A stretch of DNA of 64,000 nt from JAGQYP01 sp041392305. GTDB taxonomy: Bacteria; Bacteroidota; Bacteroidia; Flavobacteriales_D; Crocinitomicaceae. Positions within the stretch are counted from its first letter, which is position 1. The number at the start of each line of letters is the position of its first letter. The notes under the pieces were generated by a model. It was not told where the DNA came from and searched no databases. It saw nothing but the letters and a program-made list of their open reading frames with translations. Location: positions 1 through 64,000 of the forward strand of contig JAWKMJ010000013.1 in the NCBI GenBank assembly GCA_041392305.1, in the 5' to 3' direction. The position numbers were made by a program, and so were the translations under genes. This document shows, piece after piece, positions 1-8,823 of the stretch.

Positions 1-824
1 GCTCTGAAATAAATGGCCATGTTGATCAAAAAAGAAAAAGTGCGAGCGTTTTTTTGAGAAAAGTGTTTCTTAGCAAAGATGATCATGGCTTTGTAAAAAA
101 CAAATACATAGTTTACACTCGTTTTTTTTGTGCTTTCTCCTTTATAATGGATAATGCGTGTTCCAGGATAGTAATAATTTTTGTAGCCACCTAAAATGAT
201 TCTCCAGGAAAGATCAATGTCTTCCCCATACATAAAGAAGCTTTCATCTAATAAACCAACTTTATCTAAAGCCTCTTTTCTCATCAACATGAAGGCGCCA
301 GAAAGGATTTCAATCTCATGAGTCTCTTCCTTGCTCAGATAGCCTAAATGATATTTTCCGAATTTTTTGGATCTGGGAAACAATCTTGACAAGCCAAAAA
401 TCTTATAAAAGGCTACAGATGGAGTGGGTAATCCCCGTTTTGATTCTGGAAGAAAATTTCCTTTTCCATCGATCATGTTGACCCCCAATCCACCCGCATC
501 AGGATGTTCGTTCATGAATTGGACAACCTTTTCAAAAGTGTCTTCTTCAACCACAGTGTCAGGGTTTAATAAGAGAACATATTTCCCTTGAGATTCCCTG
601 ATTGCTTGGTTGTTTGCCTTTGAAAAACCGACGTTTTCTTTGTTTTCAATTAATCTGACTTGCGGAAATTTGGCTTTTACCATTGCCATGGATCCATCAA
701 TAGAATTGTTGTCGACCACCCAAACTTCCCCATCTACTTTTTTTAAAGCAGAAAAAACAGAGTTCAGACACTGTTCTAAAAAATGCTCGACATTGTAGTT
801 TACTATGACAATTGAAATATCCAT
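1..824 (-). CDS. Glycosyltransferase family 2 (partial, C-terminus beyond window)
   Basis: The minus-strand reading frame is open from an ATG at 824 to the window edge, about 274 residues. It opens with the GT2 start MDISIVIVNYNVEHFLEQC, followed by WVVDNNSIDGS, then a DXD-like LLLNPDTVVE and GALMLMRKE-like and MYGEDIDLSWR segments. These are typical of rhamnosyl- or galactofuranosyl-type GT-A transferases that build polysaccharide from nucleotide sugars on the cytoplasmic face. Sugar and acceptor cannot be told from sequence. The gene is divergent from rpmG. A box GATATTTG lies 7 nt before the start on the minus strand and differs from TAnnTTTG by one base. The family is clear; the exact substrate is unknown. 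Confidence 0.85.
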   Translation of the reverse strand, partial: MDISIVIVNYNVEHFLEQCLNSVFSALKKVDGEVWVVDNNSIDGSMAMVKAKFPQVRLIENKENVGFSKANNQAIRESQGKYVLLLNPDTVVEEDTFEKVVQFMNEHPDAGGLGVNMIDGKGNFLPESKRGLPTPSVAFYKIFGLSRLFPRSKKFGKYHLGYLSKEETHEIEILSGAFMLMRKEALDKVGLLDESFFMYGEDIDLSWRIILGGYKNYYYPGTRIIHYKGESTKKTSVNYVFVFYKAMIIFAKKHFSQKNARTFSFLINMAIYFR

Positions 825-990
825 TCGAAGGCAAATATCTTAAAATCTAGCCAAGATTAAAGACTCTTTCACTTAATTTCTAAAACAGTTTGAATTGTGA
901 AATAACGTACATTTGAAAAAATAATTCCTTCATGAAGAAAAAATCTTTAAAAATCATTTCAGATTATTTTTTTCTTCTCCATTTATATTC

Positions 991-998
991 TATCTTTG
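991..998 (+). promoter_or_regulatory. Bacteroidetes -7 promoter box for rpmG
   Basis: TATCTTTG matches the Bacteroidetes consensus TAnnTTTG exactly and is followed by GCACCCC, as in the rpsL promoter of this window. A T-rich tract about 20 nt upstream could serve as a weak -33 element. The predicted transcript starts near 1004, about 20 nt before rpmG. Confidence 0.7.
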
Positions 999-1024
999 CA
1001 CCCCTGAAAAAAAATTAAGTTCAA

Positions 1025-1207
1025 ATGGCTAAGAAAGGAAATAGAGTACAAGTTATCTTGGAATGTACAGAGCACAAGGATAGCGGGATGCCAGGTACTT
1101 CGAGATATATTACTACGAAGAACAGAAAAAATACTCCAGACAGAATGGAGATCAAGAAGTATAACCCGATCTTGAGAAAATACACGATTCATAAAGAAAT
1201 TAAATAA
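1025..1207 (+). CDS. rpmG: 50S ribosomal protein L33
   Basis: This 60-residue protein matches bacterial L33 across its length (MAKKGNRVQVILECTEHK, TSRYITTKNRKN, KKYNPILRKYTIHKE). It binds 23S rRNA near the E site. Only one cysteine is present (Cys14), so the two CxxC zinc pairs of the zinc-binding form are missing and this is the zinc-free type. It is first in a short run with the DUF4295 gene 8 nt downstream. In many Bacteroidetes rpmB (L28) precedes rpmG; here the 200 bases upstream hold only the promoter and no rpmB. Confidence 0.95.
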   Translation: MAKKGNRVQVILECTEHKDSGMPGTSRYITTKNRKNTPDRMEIKKYNPILRKYTIHKEIK

Positions 1208-1215
1208 GATTTGTC

Positions 1216-1371
1216 ATGGCTAAGAAAACAGTAGCATCGTTACAAACAGGAGGAGGAAAAGAGCACACTAAATGTATCAAAATGGTACGTTCTGAAAAGA
1301 CTGGTGCGTATACTTTTAAAGAAGAGATCGTACACAACGATAAAGTTTCAGAGTGGTTCTCTAAGAACTAA
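1216..1371 (+). CDS. DUF4295 family small ribosome-associated protein
   Basis: A 51-residue basic protein starting MAKKTVASLQTGGGKEHTKC and ending VSEWFSKN. It matches the DUF4295 family, which is essentially restricted to Bacteroidetes and sits between rpmG and ftsY. From memory, a Flavobacterium ribosome structure placed this family on the large subunit under the name bL38; I could not verify that here. It starts 8 nt after rpmG stops and probably shares its transcript. A hairpin with a T-run follows the stop codon. The family call is firm; the ribosomal role rests on recollection. Confidence 0.85.
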   Translation: MAKKTVASLQTGGGKEHTKCIKMVRSEKTGAYTFKEEIVHNDKVSEWFSKN

Positions 1372-1397
1372 GACCTTCTGATTTAAAAAATATTTGC

Positions 1398-1432
1398 AGC
1401 TTCTTTTCAGTTAATGAAGAGGAGCTTTTTTA
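1398..1432 (+). terminator. Terminator or attenuator between DUF4295 gene and ftsY
   Basis: AGCTTCTTTTCA (1398-1409) pairs with TGAAGAGGAGCT (1415-1426), a 12-bp stem with two G-U pairs and a 5-nt loop, followed by six T. It lies only 11 nt before the ftsY start, so ftsY and rimO need readthrough or an unseen promoter. Confidence 0.65.
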
Positions 1433-1442
1433 GTTTTATACC

Positions 1443-2402
1443 ATGGGGTTGTTTAAAAACATATTCAGCAAAGAGAAAAAGGAAACTTTGGATAAAGGTC
1501 TGGAAAAGACAAAATCCAGTTTCTTTGGAAAATTATCCAGAACTATCGTTGGGAAATCTAAGGTGGATGCTGAAGTATTGGATGAACTAGAGGAAGTTTT
1601 GATTTCTTCTGATGTTGGCGTTAATACAACAATCAAGATTATTGAGCGCATCGAAGAAAGAGTGGCTCGTGATAAATATGTGGGAACGGAGGAATTGGAT
1701 AAAATTCTACGTGAAGAAATCGCAGAGCTCCTTGAGGAAAACAATTCTGGTGAAGAAGTTGATTTTTCTGTACCAAATACAAACGGAAATCCATATGTAA
1801 TTATGGTTGTTGGGGTGAATGGTGTAGGAAAAACTACTACTATCGGAAAACTAGCAAACCAATTCAAAAACTCGGGTAAGAAAGTAGTTCTTGGGGCTGC
1901 TGATACTTTCCGCGCAGCTGCTGTGGATCAATTGATTATTTGGTCTGAAAGAGTAGGCGTGCCCATTGTTGAGCAAGGAATGAATGCCGATCCTGCCTCG
2001 GTGGCTTTTGATACGGTTCAATCTGCAAAAGCTCAAGGCGCAGATATTGCCATAATAGATACGGCGGGAAGATTGCATAATAAGGTAAATCTGATGAATG
2101 AGTTATCTAAAATCAAAAGAGTAATGCAAAAGGTGATTCCGGATGCTCCCCATGAAATTTTATTGGTTTTGGATGGATCAACAGGTCAGAATGCTTACGA
2201 ACAGGCAAAACAATTTGCTTTGGCAACTGAAATTAATGCCTTAGCCATTACCAAATTGGATGGAACTGCAAAAGGTGGAGTAGTTATCGGAATTTCAGAT
2301 CAAATGAAAATCCCTGTGAAATACATCGGAGTGGGTGAAGGTATTGAAGATCTTCAGGTTTTCAATAAGCATGAGTTTGTGGATTCTCTTTTCAGTAAAT
2401 AA
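1443..2402 (+). CDS. ftsY: Signal recognition particle receptor FtsY
   Basis: FtsY is the SRP receptor GTPase that docks SRP-bound ribosomes at the inner membrane and passes them to SecYEG. The 319-residue protein has a short charged N-terminal segment, an NG domain with P-loop GVNGVGKTTT near residues 123-132, the motif DTFRAAAVDQL, the G3 motif DTAGR and the G4 motif TKLDGTAKGG. It lacks the long acidic A domain of the E. coli protein, as is usual in this phylum. rimO follows after 6 nt. The identification is secure from the SRP-GTPase motifs and the length. Confidence 0.97.
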   Translation: MGLFKNIFSKEKKETLDKGLEKTKSSFFGKLSRTIVGKSKVDAEVLDELEEVLISSDVGVNTTIKIIERIEERVARDKYVGTEELDKILREEIAELLEENNSGEEVDFSVPNTNGNPYVIMVVGVNGVGKTTTIGKLANQFKNSGKKVVLGAADTFRAAAVDQLIIWSERVGVPIVEQGMNADPASVAFDTVQSAKAQGADIAIIDTAGRLHNKVNLMNELSKIKRVMQKVIPDAPHEILLVLDGSTGQNAYEQAKQFALATEINALAITKLDGTAKGGVVIGISDQMKIPVKYIGVGEGIEDLQVFNKHEFVDSLFSK

Positions 2403-2408
2403 AGCGTC

Positions 2409-3722
2409 TTGAAAACCAAATCTCTTAGAAAAAACAAGGTCAATGTAGTGACTTTAGGTTGTGCAAAAAACATCTTCGATTCTGAAGTCATGATGTCCCA
2501 ACTTAAAGGGAACAATTTTGATGTGGAACATGAATCCAATCAAGAATCTGAAATCGTAATTATCAATACTTGTGGATTTATCGATAATGCCAAGCAAGAA
2601 TCTATTGATACGATTTTACAATATGCTCAGGCTAAGGAACAAGGCTTGATCGATAAACTTTATGTTACAGGTTGTTTGTCGGCTCGCTATAAAGATGATT
2701 TGGAAAAAGAAATTCCTGAGGTAGACTCTTATTTCGGAACCAAAGATCTTCCGAAGCTTTTAAAAACACTCAAAGCGGACTATAAAAAAGAATTGGTTGG
2801 AGAGCGATTATTGACCACGCCCTCTCACTATGCATATTTCAAAATTTCGGAAGGATGTGATCGTCCATGCTCGTTTTGTGCAATCCCTTTGATGAGAGGA
2901 AAACATATTTCTACTCCTATCGAAGAATTAGTTTCGCAAGCTAAGAATCTGGCGAAAAATGGCATTAAAGAATTGTTGCTGATTGCCCAGGATTCAACTT
3001 ACTATGGTTTAGATATTTACAAGGATCGGAAACTAGCAGAATTGATGCTGAGATTGTCTGATATTGAAGGGATTGAATGGATCCGATTGCATTATGCATT
3101 CCCAACTGGATTTCCTATGGATGCCATTGAAGCCATGAAGGAAAGATCCAATATCTGTAATTATCTGGACATGCCTCTTCAACATGCTTCTTCTCCCATT
3201 TTAAAGTCCATGAGAAGAGGGACTAGCAAAGAAAAAACGACGGATTTGATCAAGAGTATTCGTGACATCAATCCTGAAATTGCCCTTCGAACTTCCATGA
3301 TTGTTGGTTATCCGGGAGAAACTCAAGAACATTTTGACGAATTATGTGAATGGGTTGAAAAAATGAAGTTTGAAAGACTAGGGGTATTCAAATATTCCCA
3401 TGAAGAAAATACGCATGCCTATAACCTCAAAGATGATGTTTCTGCCAAAATCAAAGATGAAAGGGCAGAGATTTTAATGGATATCCAATCTGGAATTTCC
3501 TTTGATTTGAATCAGCAAAAAATTGGCAAAACCTATAAAGTGCTTTTTGATAAGGCAGAAGGTGATTATTTTATGGGAAGAACTGAATTTGATTCACCAG
3601 AAGTAGATAATGAAGTAGTTGTAAAAAATACTGCGGATAATTTTGTTCGAATCGGGGATTTTGCCAATATCAAGATTACCTCTGCCGATCATTTTGATCT
3701 TTTTGGAGATAAAGTAGATTAA
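2409..3722 (+). CDS. rimO: Ribosomal protein S12 methylthiotransferase RimO
   Basis: RimO is a radical-SAM enzyme with two 4Fe-4S clusters that methylthiolates the conserved Asp of ribosomal protein S12. The N-terminal cluster ligands are Cys18 (TLGCAKN), Cys55 (NTCGF) and Cys89 (VTGCLS). The radical-SAM triad is Cys150, Cys154 and Cys157 in SEGCDRPCSFCAIPLMRG. A TRAM-like segment ends the 437-residue protein. The start is TTG at 2409, because the family N-terminus lies upstream of the first ATG. The substrate S12, with target Asp89, is encoded at 26660. The stop codon overlaps the convergent yidD by 4 nt. Confidence 0.95.
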   Translation: MKTKSLRKNKVNVVTLGCAKNIFDSEVMMSQLKGNNFDVEHESNQESEIVIINTCGFIDNAKQESIDTILQYAQAKEQGLIDKLYVTGCLSARYKDDLEKEIPEVDSYFGTKDLPKLLKTLKADYKKELVGERLLTTPSHYAYFKISEGCDRPCSFCAIPLMRGKHISTPIEELVSQAKNLAKNGIKELLLIAQDSTYYGLDIYKDRKLAELMLRLSDIEGIEWIRLHYAFPTGFPMDAIEAMKERSNICNYLDMPLQHASSPILKSMRRGTSKEKTTDLIKSIRDINPEIALRTSMIVGYPGETQEHFDELCEWVEKMKFERLGVFKYSHEENTHAYNLKDDVSAKIKDERAEILMDIQSGISFDLNQQKIGKTYKVLFDKAEGDYFMGRTEFDSPEVDNEVVVKNTADNFVRIGDFANIKITSADHFDLFGDKVD

Positions 3723-3967
3723 GCCTTTTTCTTACGCTGAGGTACTGGATCGTGACCATGACCTCCCCAAGGATGACATTTCCCAATTCTCCTGAACCCT
3801 AGATACAAACCTTTGATGGGACCCCATACTTTTATGGCTTCAATCATGTAGTTGGAACATGTTGGATCAAAACGACAAGATTGAGGAAAGATTGGACTAA
3901 TAATCCATTGATAGATTTTTACAGGAAGTATAAAAATCCAATTGATGATATTTAATATGAATCTCAT
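3719..3967 (-). CDS. yidD: Membrane protein insertion efficiency factor YidD
   Basis: The 82-residue protein has an N-terminal hydrophobic, amphipathic stretch (FILPVKIYQWIISPIFP) and the YidD signature of three cysteines and a GPIKG turn: SCRFDPTCSNYMIEAI, WGPIKG, then GKCHPWGGHG. The family helps YidC insert proteins into the inner membrane. The 3' end overlaps rimO by 4 nt on the opposite strand. The start codon overlaps the upstream lipoprotein's stop at a single base, so the two minus-strand genes are probably co-transcribed. Confidence 0.93.
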   Translation of the reverse strand: MRFILNIINWIFILPVKIYQWIISPIFPQSCRFDPTCSNYMIEAIKVWGPIKGLYLGFRRIGKCHPWGGHGHDPVPQRKKKA

Positions 3968-4707
3968 TAGTTGATGGTAATACTATCACGGAAAAGAATC
4001 AAATTCCCATCGTTATCATTTATTCGAACTCTGATTTCATAGTTTCCAGATGTTGCTGTAGTGGGTAATGCCACTTTCGCATTATTGGTTCCATAATCCC
4101 AGGTCGTAAAAACAGTATCAGAATAGCTGAAACTTTGCGAAACAGTACTTCCCGTATTCAAAACCTCAATTGTGATCTTCTGAATAGCTATATTATCTGT
4201 TACGCTACCTTGAAAGAAAATCGTATCTCCAGCATTAAACGAAGGAAATCCAGCTGAAAAATCTGGAAGACTGATGGCCGTACCAGGGGCTTCACTTGAA
4301 TGAATCCATAAAATGACGGGTGTTCCTGTTCCTTCATTTCCTGTTTTGTCTGTTGCTTTGATGTTTAATTGATACAGTCCTGCGCAAGTATAAACTGGAA
4401 TTTCTAAACTATCTGAGATTTGATAGGGATTCGATTCTAAATCTTGAAAATAAGAAAATGTTAAATGTGAATACAAACTGGAGTCGGAAGGATTAGCGGT
4501 TAATGAACCAACCGAAAATAATCTGGTTTGATTTAAATCCTTGTCGTCTTCCAATACACTTTGAACAAGAATCCGATTAGAAGTGTCCAAGCTGAAATGC
4601 AAGGTATCTGGTATGCCGTTCAAAGTTATTGCACCCACATTTGGTGGAGCAATGTCTTCTTTGCAGGAAAAAAGCATAAATATGACTAGGATGATTCCAA
4701 TTTTCAT
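3967..4707 (-). CDS. Putative lipoprotein with Ig-like domains
   Basis: The 246-residue protein begins with a lipoprotein signal, MKIGIILVIFMLFSC, with the lipidated Cys at residue 15 followed by KEDIAPP. The rest is rich in Thr, Ser and Asn with beta-type patterns, including two Ig-like stretches around residues 55-135 and 145-245 (IRVRINDNDGNL near the end). No catalytic motif is seen. It is probably envelope-anchored. The neighbour yidD gives no functional hint. A GACTTTTG box lies 4 nt before the start and is one base off TAnnTTTG. Function is unknown. Confidence 0.7.
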   Translation of the reverse strand: MKIGIILVIFMLFSCKEDIAPPNVGAITLNGIPDTLHFSLDTSNRILVQSVLEDDKDLNQTRLFSVGSLTANPSDSSLYSHLTFSYFQDLESNPYQISDSLEIPVYTCAGLYQLNIKATDKTGNEGTGTPVILWIHSSEAPGTAISLPDFSAGFPSFNAGDTIFFQGSVTDNIAIQKITIEVLNTGSTVSQSFSYSDTVFTTWDYGTNNAKVALPTTATSGNYEIRVRINDNDGNLILFRDSITIN

Positions 4708-4802
4708 CCTACAAAAGTCAGAAAAATATTAGAATATCCAAGCGTTTCAAATGGGCTTTCACTGAATTTCCATTATCTTTAGACTATCAAATTTTTGTTT
4801 GC

Positions 4803-6404
4803 TTGATCCCAAGAGAAATCATAGATGAAATATTATACACGGCTCAGATCGAAGATGTGATCGGAGAGTTTGTTCAATTGAAACGAGCTGGGTCTAATTT
4901 GAAAGGGTTGAGTCCGTTTACGGATGAGAAAACCCCTTCTTTCATGGTCTCTCCGGCTAAACAAATTTTTAAATGCTTTTCTACTGGTAAAGGAGGAAAT
5001 GTGGTTTCTTTCCTAATGGAATACGAACATTTTTCCTATCCAGAAGCCTTAAGATGGTTGGCAGACCGCTACAATATTGCCATCCCGGAAGAAAAGGAGA
5101 AGTCGGCAGAACAAATTGCTGAATTGAATGAAAGGGAGTCTTTAGGCGTAATCAATGAATTTGCAAGAGATACTTTCGTTAATAATCTTTGGAATACGGA
5201 TGAGGGAAAAGCAATTGGCCTTTCTTACTTTCTGGAAAGGGGATTTTCGGAAGATACCATAAAAACTTTCGAGCTTGGTTTTAGTGCTGAGGCATTTGAT
5301 TCTTTCACCAAAGCAGCTTTGGATAAGGGGTACAATCTGAAACATTTATTGGCTGGTGGACTCACGAAAGAGAAAAACGATAAAACTTTCGATTTTTTCC
5401 GGGGAAGAGTCATGTTTCCAATCCATAGTATATCAGGGAAAGTGCTTGGTTTTGGAGGTCGTACCCTCAGAAATGATAAAAAAGTAGCGAAGTATTTTAA
5501 TTCTCCTGAAAGTATACTTTACAATAAGTCAAAGATTCTGTACGGATTGTTCTTTTCGAAAAATGCCATCATCAAAAATGATCGATGTTATTTGGTTGAA
5601 GGATATACAGATGTAATTTCCATGCATCAAGCTGGGGTGGAAAATGTAGTGGCATCTTCTGGAACTGCTCTGACCAAAGAACAAATCAAACTGATTAAAA
5701 GATATACCCAAAACATTACCATTTTGTATGATGGAGATGCAGCAGGGATCAAAGCAAGTTTTAGAGGAATCGACTTAATTCTTGAAGAAGGTTTGACCGT
5801 TAAAGTGGTTCTTTTTCCAGAAGGAGATGATCCGGATTCTTATTCCAAAAAAGTTTCGCAAGAAGAACTGAAGGAATATATTGATTCTAATTCAAAAGAT
5901 TTTTTGGTTTTCAAAACTGAAATTTTACTTGGTGAATCAAAAGGAGATCCGATTATTAAAGCAAAATTGATTCACGAAATCATAGATTCAATTGCTCTTA
6001 TCCCAGATGAGATTACTAGATCATTGTACATCAAAGAATGTGCAACTCAATTCGGAATGGATGAGAAAACCTTGATTTCAGAATTGAATCGTTCTCGAAA
6101 GAATAAGCTTTCTAAAGATTTATCTTCAGGAGAAAGAGGGCAAACCAACCCTAATTTATTTAAGGTAGATACCCAGATTGATTCTAATCAAAATGAAGTA
6201 TCACGGTCTTCTAATTTGGAAGCTCATGAATTCAATTTAATTCGAATTTTGATTAAATATGGAGCCAAAGAGCTTCAGCTTCCTTTTATAAATCCCGAAG
6301 GCAAGGAAGTTCTAATGCCTATGAATGTTGCGGATTTTATAATTAAGGATATTGAAGTGGATGATCTCAAATTTTTCAAATCCAATTTATCAGAGAGTTT
6401 TTGA
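4803..6404 (+). CDS. dnaG: DNA primase DnaG (intact N-terminal and catalytic part; frameshifted after)
   Basis: DnaG makes RNA primers for replication. The frame starts with TTG at 4803 (MIPREIIDEILYTAQIEDVI). The zinc-ribbon segment is recognisable, but three of four ligands are replaced: Ser37, Thr40, Cys58 and Thr61 stand where Cys, His, Cys and Cys are usual. The TOPRIM core is intact, with EGYTDVISMHQAG and DGDAAGIKASFRG. The frame stops at 6404, before the helicase-binding domain, which continues in other frames to 6767. The truncation is probably an artefact because dnaG is essential. Loss of zinc ligands is, as I recall, shared by related flavobacterial primases. Confidence 0.93.
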   Translation: MIPREIIDEILYTAQIEDVIGEFVQLKRAGSNLKGLSPFTDEKTPSFMVSPAKQIFKCFSTGKGGNVVSFLMEYEHFSYPEALRWLADRYNIAIPEEKEKSAEQIAELNERESLGVINEFARDTFVNNLWNTDEGKAIGLSYFLERGFSEDTIKTFELGFSAEAFDSFTKAALDKGYNLKHLLAGGLTKEKNDKTFDFFRGRVMFPIHSISGKVLGFGGRTLRNDKKVAKYFNSPESILYNKSKILYGLFFSKNAIIKNDRCYLVEGYTDVISMHQAGVENVVASSGTALTKEQIKLIKRYTQNITILYDGDAAGIKASFRGIDLILEEGLTVKVVLFPEGDDPDSYSKKVSQEELKEYIDSNSKDFLVFKTEILLGESKGDPIIKAKLIHEIIDSIALIPDEITRSLYIKECATQFGMDEKTLISELNRSRKNKLSKDLSSGERGQTNPNLFKVDTQIDSNQNEVSRSSNLEAHEFNLIRILIKYGAKELQLPFINPEGKEVLMPMNVADFIIKDIEVDDLKFFKSNLSESF

Positions 6405-6767
6405 AGTTTTTAGAGAAGGTCGAAACAGGATGTGTTATTTGCCGAAAGTTTTTTGTTAATCATGAAGATGAAGAATTTTCAAGATTAGCCGTAGATATTA
6501 TTGCTGAACCTTATCAATTATCTGCTTCTTGGAAAGATAAATTTTATATTCAAACAAATTTAGAGGAGGATAAGCTGACATCAAATGTAGTGAAAGCTTT
6601 TATATTCGTTTAAAAAAGCAAAGGTCTTGTTTGAAATTGAAGAAATCCGACAACGTCTAAAATCAGAGGATTTAGATGAGAATATGACAGAATTGATGAA
6701 GCGACAAATGAGTCTGGACAAAGTAAAGATCGCACTTGCAAATGAACTAGGAAGAATTATCTTATGA
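6378..6767 (+). pseudogene. dnaG: Frameshifted C-terminal part of dnaG
   Basis: Past the apparent dnaG stop, the helicase-interaction domain continues in shifted frames: NPIYQRVFEVFREG (from about 6378), then FFVNHEDEEFSRLAVD and QTNLEEDKLTSNVVKAF, then SFKKAKVLFEIEEIRQR and VKIALANELGRIIL with TGA at 6765-6767. At least three indels fall within about 230 bases, near 6380-6390, 6415-6460 and 6597-6600. The residual protein is well conserved in sense, which argues for sequencing error over decay. Confidence 0.85.
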
Positions 6768-7978
6768 ATATCTGGGAATATTTAACATATACACTTTTTT
6801 ATTTTAGGCGATTTAAAGATTGCAGCGATCAACATTATCATTCTGATTTTCTGGTCATTTTTTGTCTCGTTTTTTGATTAAAATCATTCGGAAAAAAGGT
6901 TAGGAATTACCTAATTAATAAAAAACTGCGATTAGAGGAAAAAAGAAAATTACCCTATTCAAACTTTTAGGACAAGGTGGTATTTTCTCGCATTTGTGCT
7001 TTCTATTATTGAGAGCTTGAGAATAAATAATGACAGCACTAATTTTGACCAGATATTACAATTTAAGCTGATTACCATTGGCAATTTTTCATTCGGACTT
7101 TCCCATATTTTGAGATTATCGTTATTCTCTTTGTTGCTAGATTGGCCGTGAATTTAGTGAAGCTTTTTGTCCAAAGAAGCTCGATTGACGAAGAATTGGA
7201 TTTGGATCAGGGACACAATTTGTAGTCGTTCAGCTTATCAAATATGCGATTTATATATTTGCTTTTTTGATTATTCTTGACCGATTTGGAGTTGATCCAA
7301 CTCTGTTGGTGGTTTCCAGTTCGGGCTTCTTATCGGAATCGGTTTTGGACTTCAAGATCTGTTTAGAGATGTTGTGTCTGGTTTTTATTTTACTTTTGAG
7401 GGAACGACCAAAGTTGGCGATATTATTGAAATTCCGAACTCAGCTGGAATGAATAAAAGAGTAATATGGAAAACATGGTGGCCAAAGTCTTGAAGATAAA
7501 TATTCAGACAACTAAGATCGAAACTAGGGATGGCAATATTATGATTATTCCGAATGCAATTTTGACAAGAGAATATATTAATAATTGGTCCTATTCAGCT
7601 CATTAACTCGTTTCATGATCAAATTCTCCAGTTGAATATGGAACTGATTTGAATCTGGTAAAAAAAATTGTGGAAAGAGCTGTTTCTGATCATCCGAAGG
7701 TAAAAAGAAAAGCTAATGTTAATGTGCGACTACTTTCGATTTTTGGAGATAATGGTATTGAGATGGATGTTATATTCTGGGCGCGGATCAAACCTGGCGA
7801 ATTGAATTTTTTAAAAGTGATATTCGTTTCGAAATTGACAAGATTTAGAGAAAACGGAATTGTGGTCCCTTTTCCACAACGTACAATCTCATATCTTAAT
7901 AAAGACCCAAAATCTCAGGAAAATCAAGCCGAATTGCAAAAAGATAACGAGAGCATCGTAATAGTTGATCTCTTCTAA
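6764..7978 (+). pseudogene. MscS-family mechanosensitive ion channel (multiple frameshifts)
   Basis: The start ATG at 6764 overlaps the dnaG stop (ATGA). Reading across frames gives MNIWEYLTYTLF, then GDLKIAAINIIILIFW (membrane helix), KLRLEEKRK, DEELDLDQG and QLIKYAIYIFAFLIILDRFG. Next come the MscS signature pieces GIGFGLQDLFRDVVSGFY and TTKVGDIIEI, then DGNIMIIPNAILTREYINNWS, and a final open stretch from 7649 ending ESIVIVDLF at 7978. MscS channels release osmolytes under hypo-osmotic stress. Breaks are seen near 6806, 6885, 6900, 7330, 7445 and 7600 at least. The family is clear, but no intact frame exists. Confidence 0.8.
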
Positions 7979-8422
7979 AACATCTTCAATCACACCTCTT
8001 CTTGTGAATCATCTTGATTTTCCTTCACATACCTCTGTGACAAAACATGGCCTATCGATGTAGAGGATAAATTTCTTCCTTTAAAAAGAAAATCAGATCA
8101 CCTTTTGAATTTCTTTACGCTCAATTTGATGTCCTATCTTTGAGATTGCTGTTGAAGATCGTGGAAGATCACCACAATAGGACTGAAAAACAAAACCAAG
8201 AAAACCACTGCAATCAAATCCTTCTTTGGATTTGTTCCTCCATATTTATAAGGTGTTCCAATGCAAGTAATCGCAGTATCAATTAAATTGTCTATCGCCG
8301 TTCCTTCTATAGCGCAGTAATCGATTGATTCTGGTTCATGCAGACTTAGGTGTCATGTCTGAAGCAAGCAAATGGACGCATGCGGTAAACGAAACAATAA
8401 TTAAAAACAATCGAATATTCAT
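7930..8422 (-). pseudogene. NlpC/P60 family cell-wall hydrolase (frameshifted)
   Basis: Minus strand, start ATG at 8422: MNIRLFLIIVSFTACVHL is a signal or lipoprotein-like leader. It is followed in shifting frames by DTAITCIGTPYKYGGTNP, then GFDCSGFLGFVFQSYCGD with the catalytic Cys of the NlpC/P60 fold, LPRSSTAISKIGHQIE, KGDLIFF and the catalytic-His segment SIGHV. RGVIEDVLEEINYY near the end matches the usual C-terminus. These enzymes cleave gamma-D-Glu-diaminopimelate bonds in peptidoglycan. At least four indels break it. The 3' limit is uncertain and runs into the convergent mscS. Confidence 0.75.
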
Positions 8423-8462
8423 CCTTTTATAATTTTTAATGGGCAAAAATAATACATTTTCT

Positions 8463-8823
8463 ATGTCTGAACCCAAAAAAGTGAATCGCAAATTATACTA
8501 CTCTATAGGTGAGGTAGCGGCTATGTATCAAGTCAATACATCACTTGATTCGCTTTTGGGAGAAGGAATTTGATATTATTAAACCAAAGAAAAATAAGAA
8601 AGGAAATCGCCTTTTTACCCCGAAAGACGTTGAGAATTTTAACAAAATTTATGAATTAGTAAAAGTCAAAGGATTCACTTTAGAAGGTGCTAAAAATGAG
8701 TTGAAAAATACGTCCATCAGTGAGACGCCTTCATCCCATGCTCTGAATGAAGAAGTAATTCTAATGCTTTCAAAGGATGTAAAACTAAAGATCGCCAAAC
8801 TTATTGATGATCTCGAATATTGA
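8463..8823 (+). pseudogene. MerR-family transcriptional regulator (one frameshift)
   Basis: The frame starts at ATG 8463 with MSEPKKVNRKLYYSIGEVAAMYQVNTS. An extra G at about 8547 then shifts it; after the shift it reads LIRFWEKEFDIIKPKKNKKG, then NRLFTPKDVENFNKIYELVK and GFTLEGAKNEL, ending at 8823. This is the winged-helix MerR fold of the small Bacteroidetes subgroup, without an effector domain. Removing one base restores a protein of about 120 residues, the usual size. Target genes are unknown. Confidence 0.82.

Noticed and set aside
7267..7452. A 61-codon open frame starting MIILDRFGVDPTLL as an independent small gene
   Set aside because: Its first half is the MscS protein and it loses the MscS sense after about 25 residues; it is a fragment of the frameshifted channel gene.
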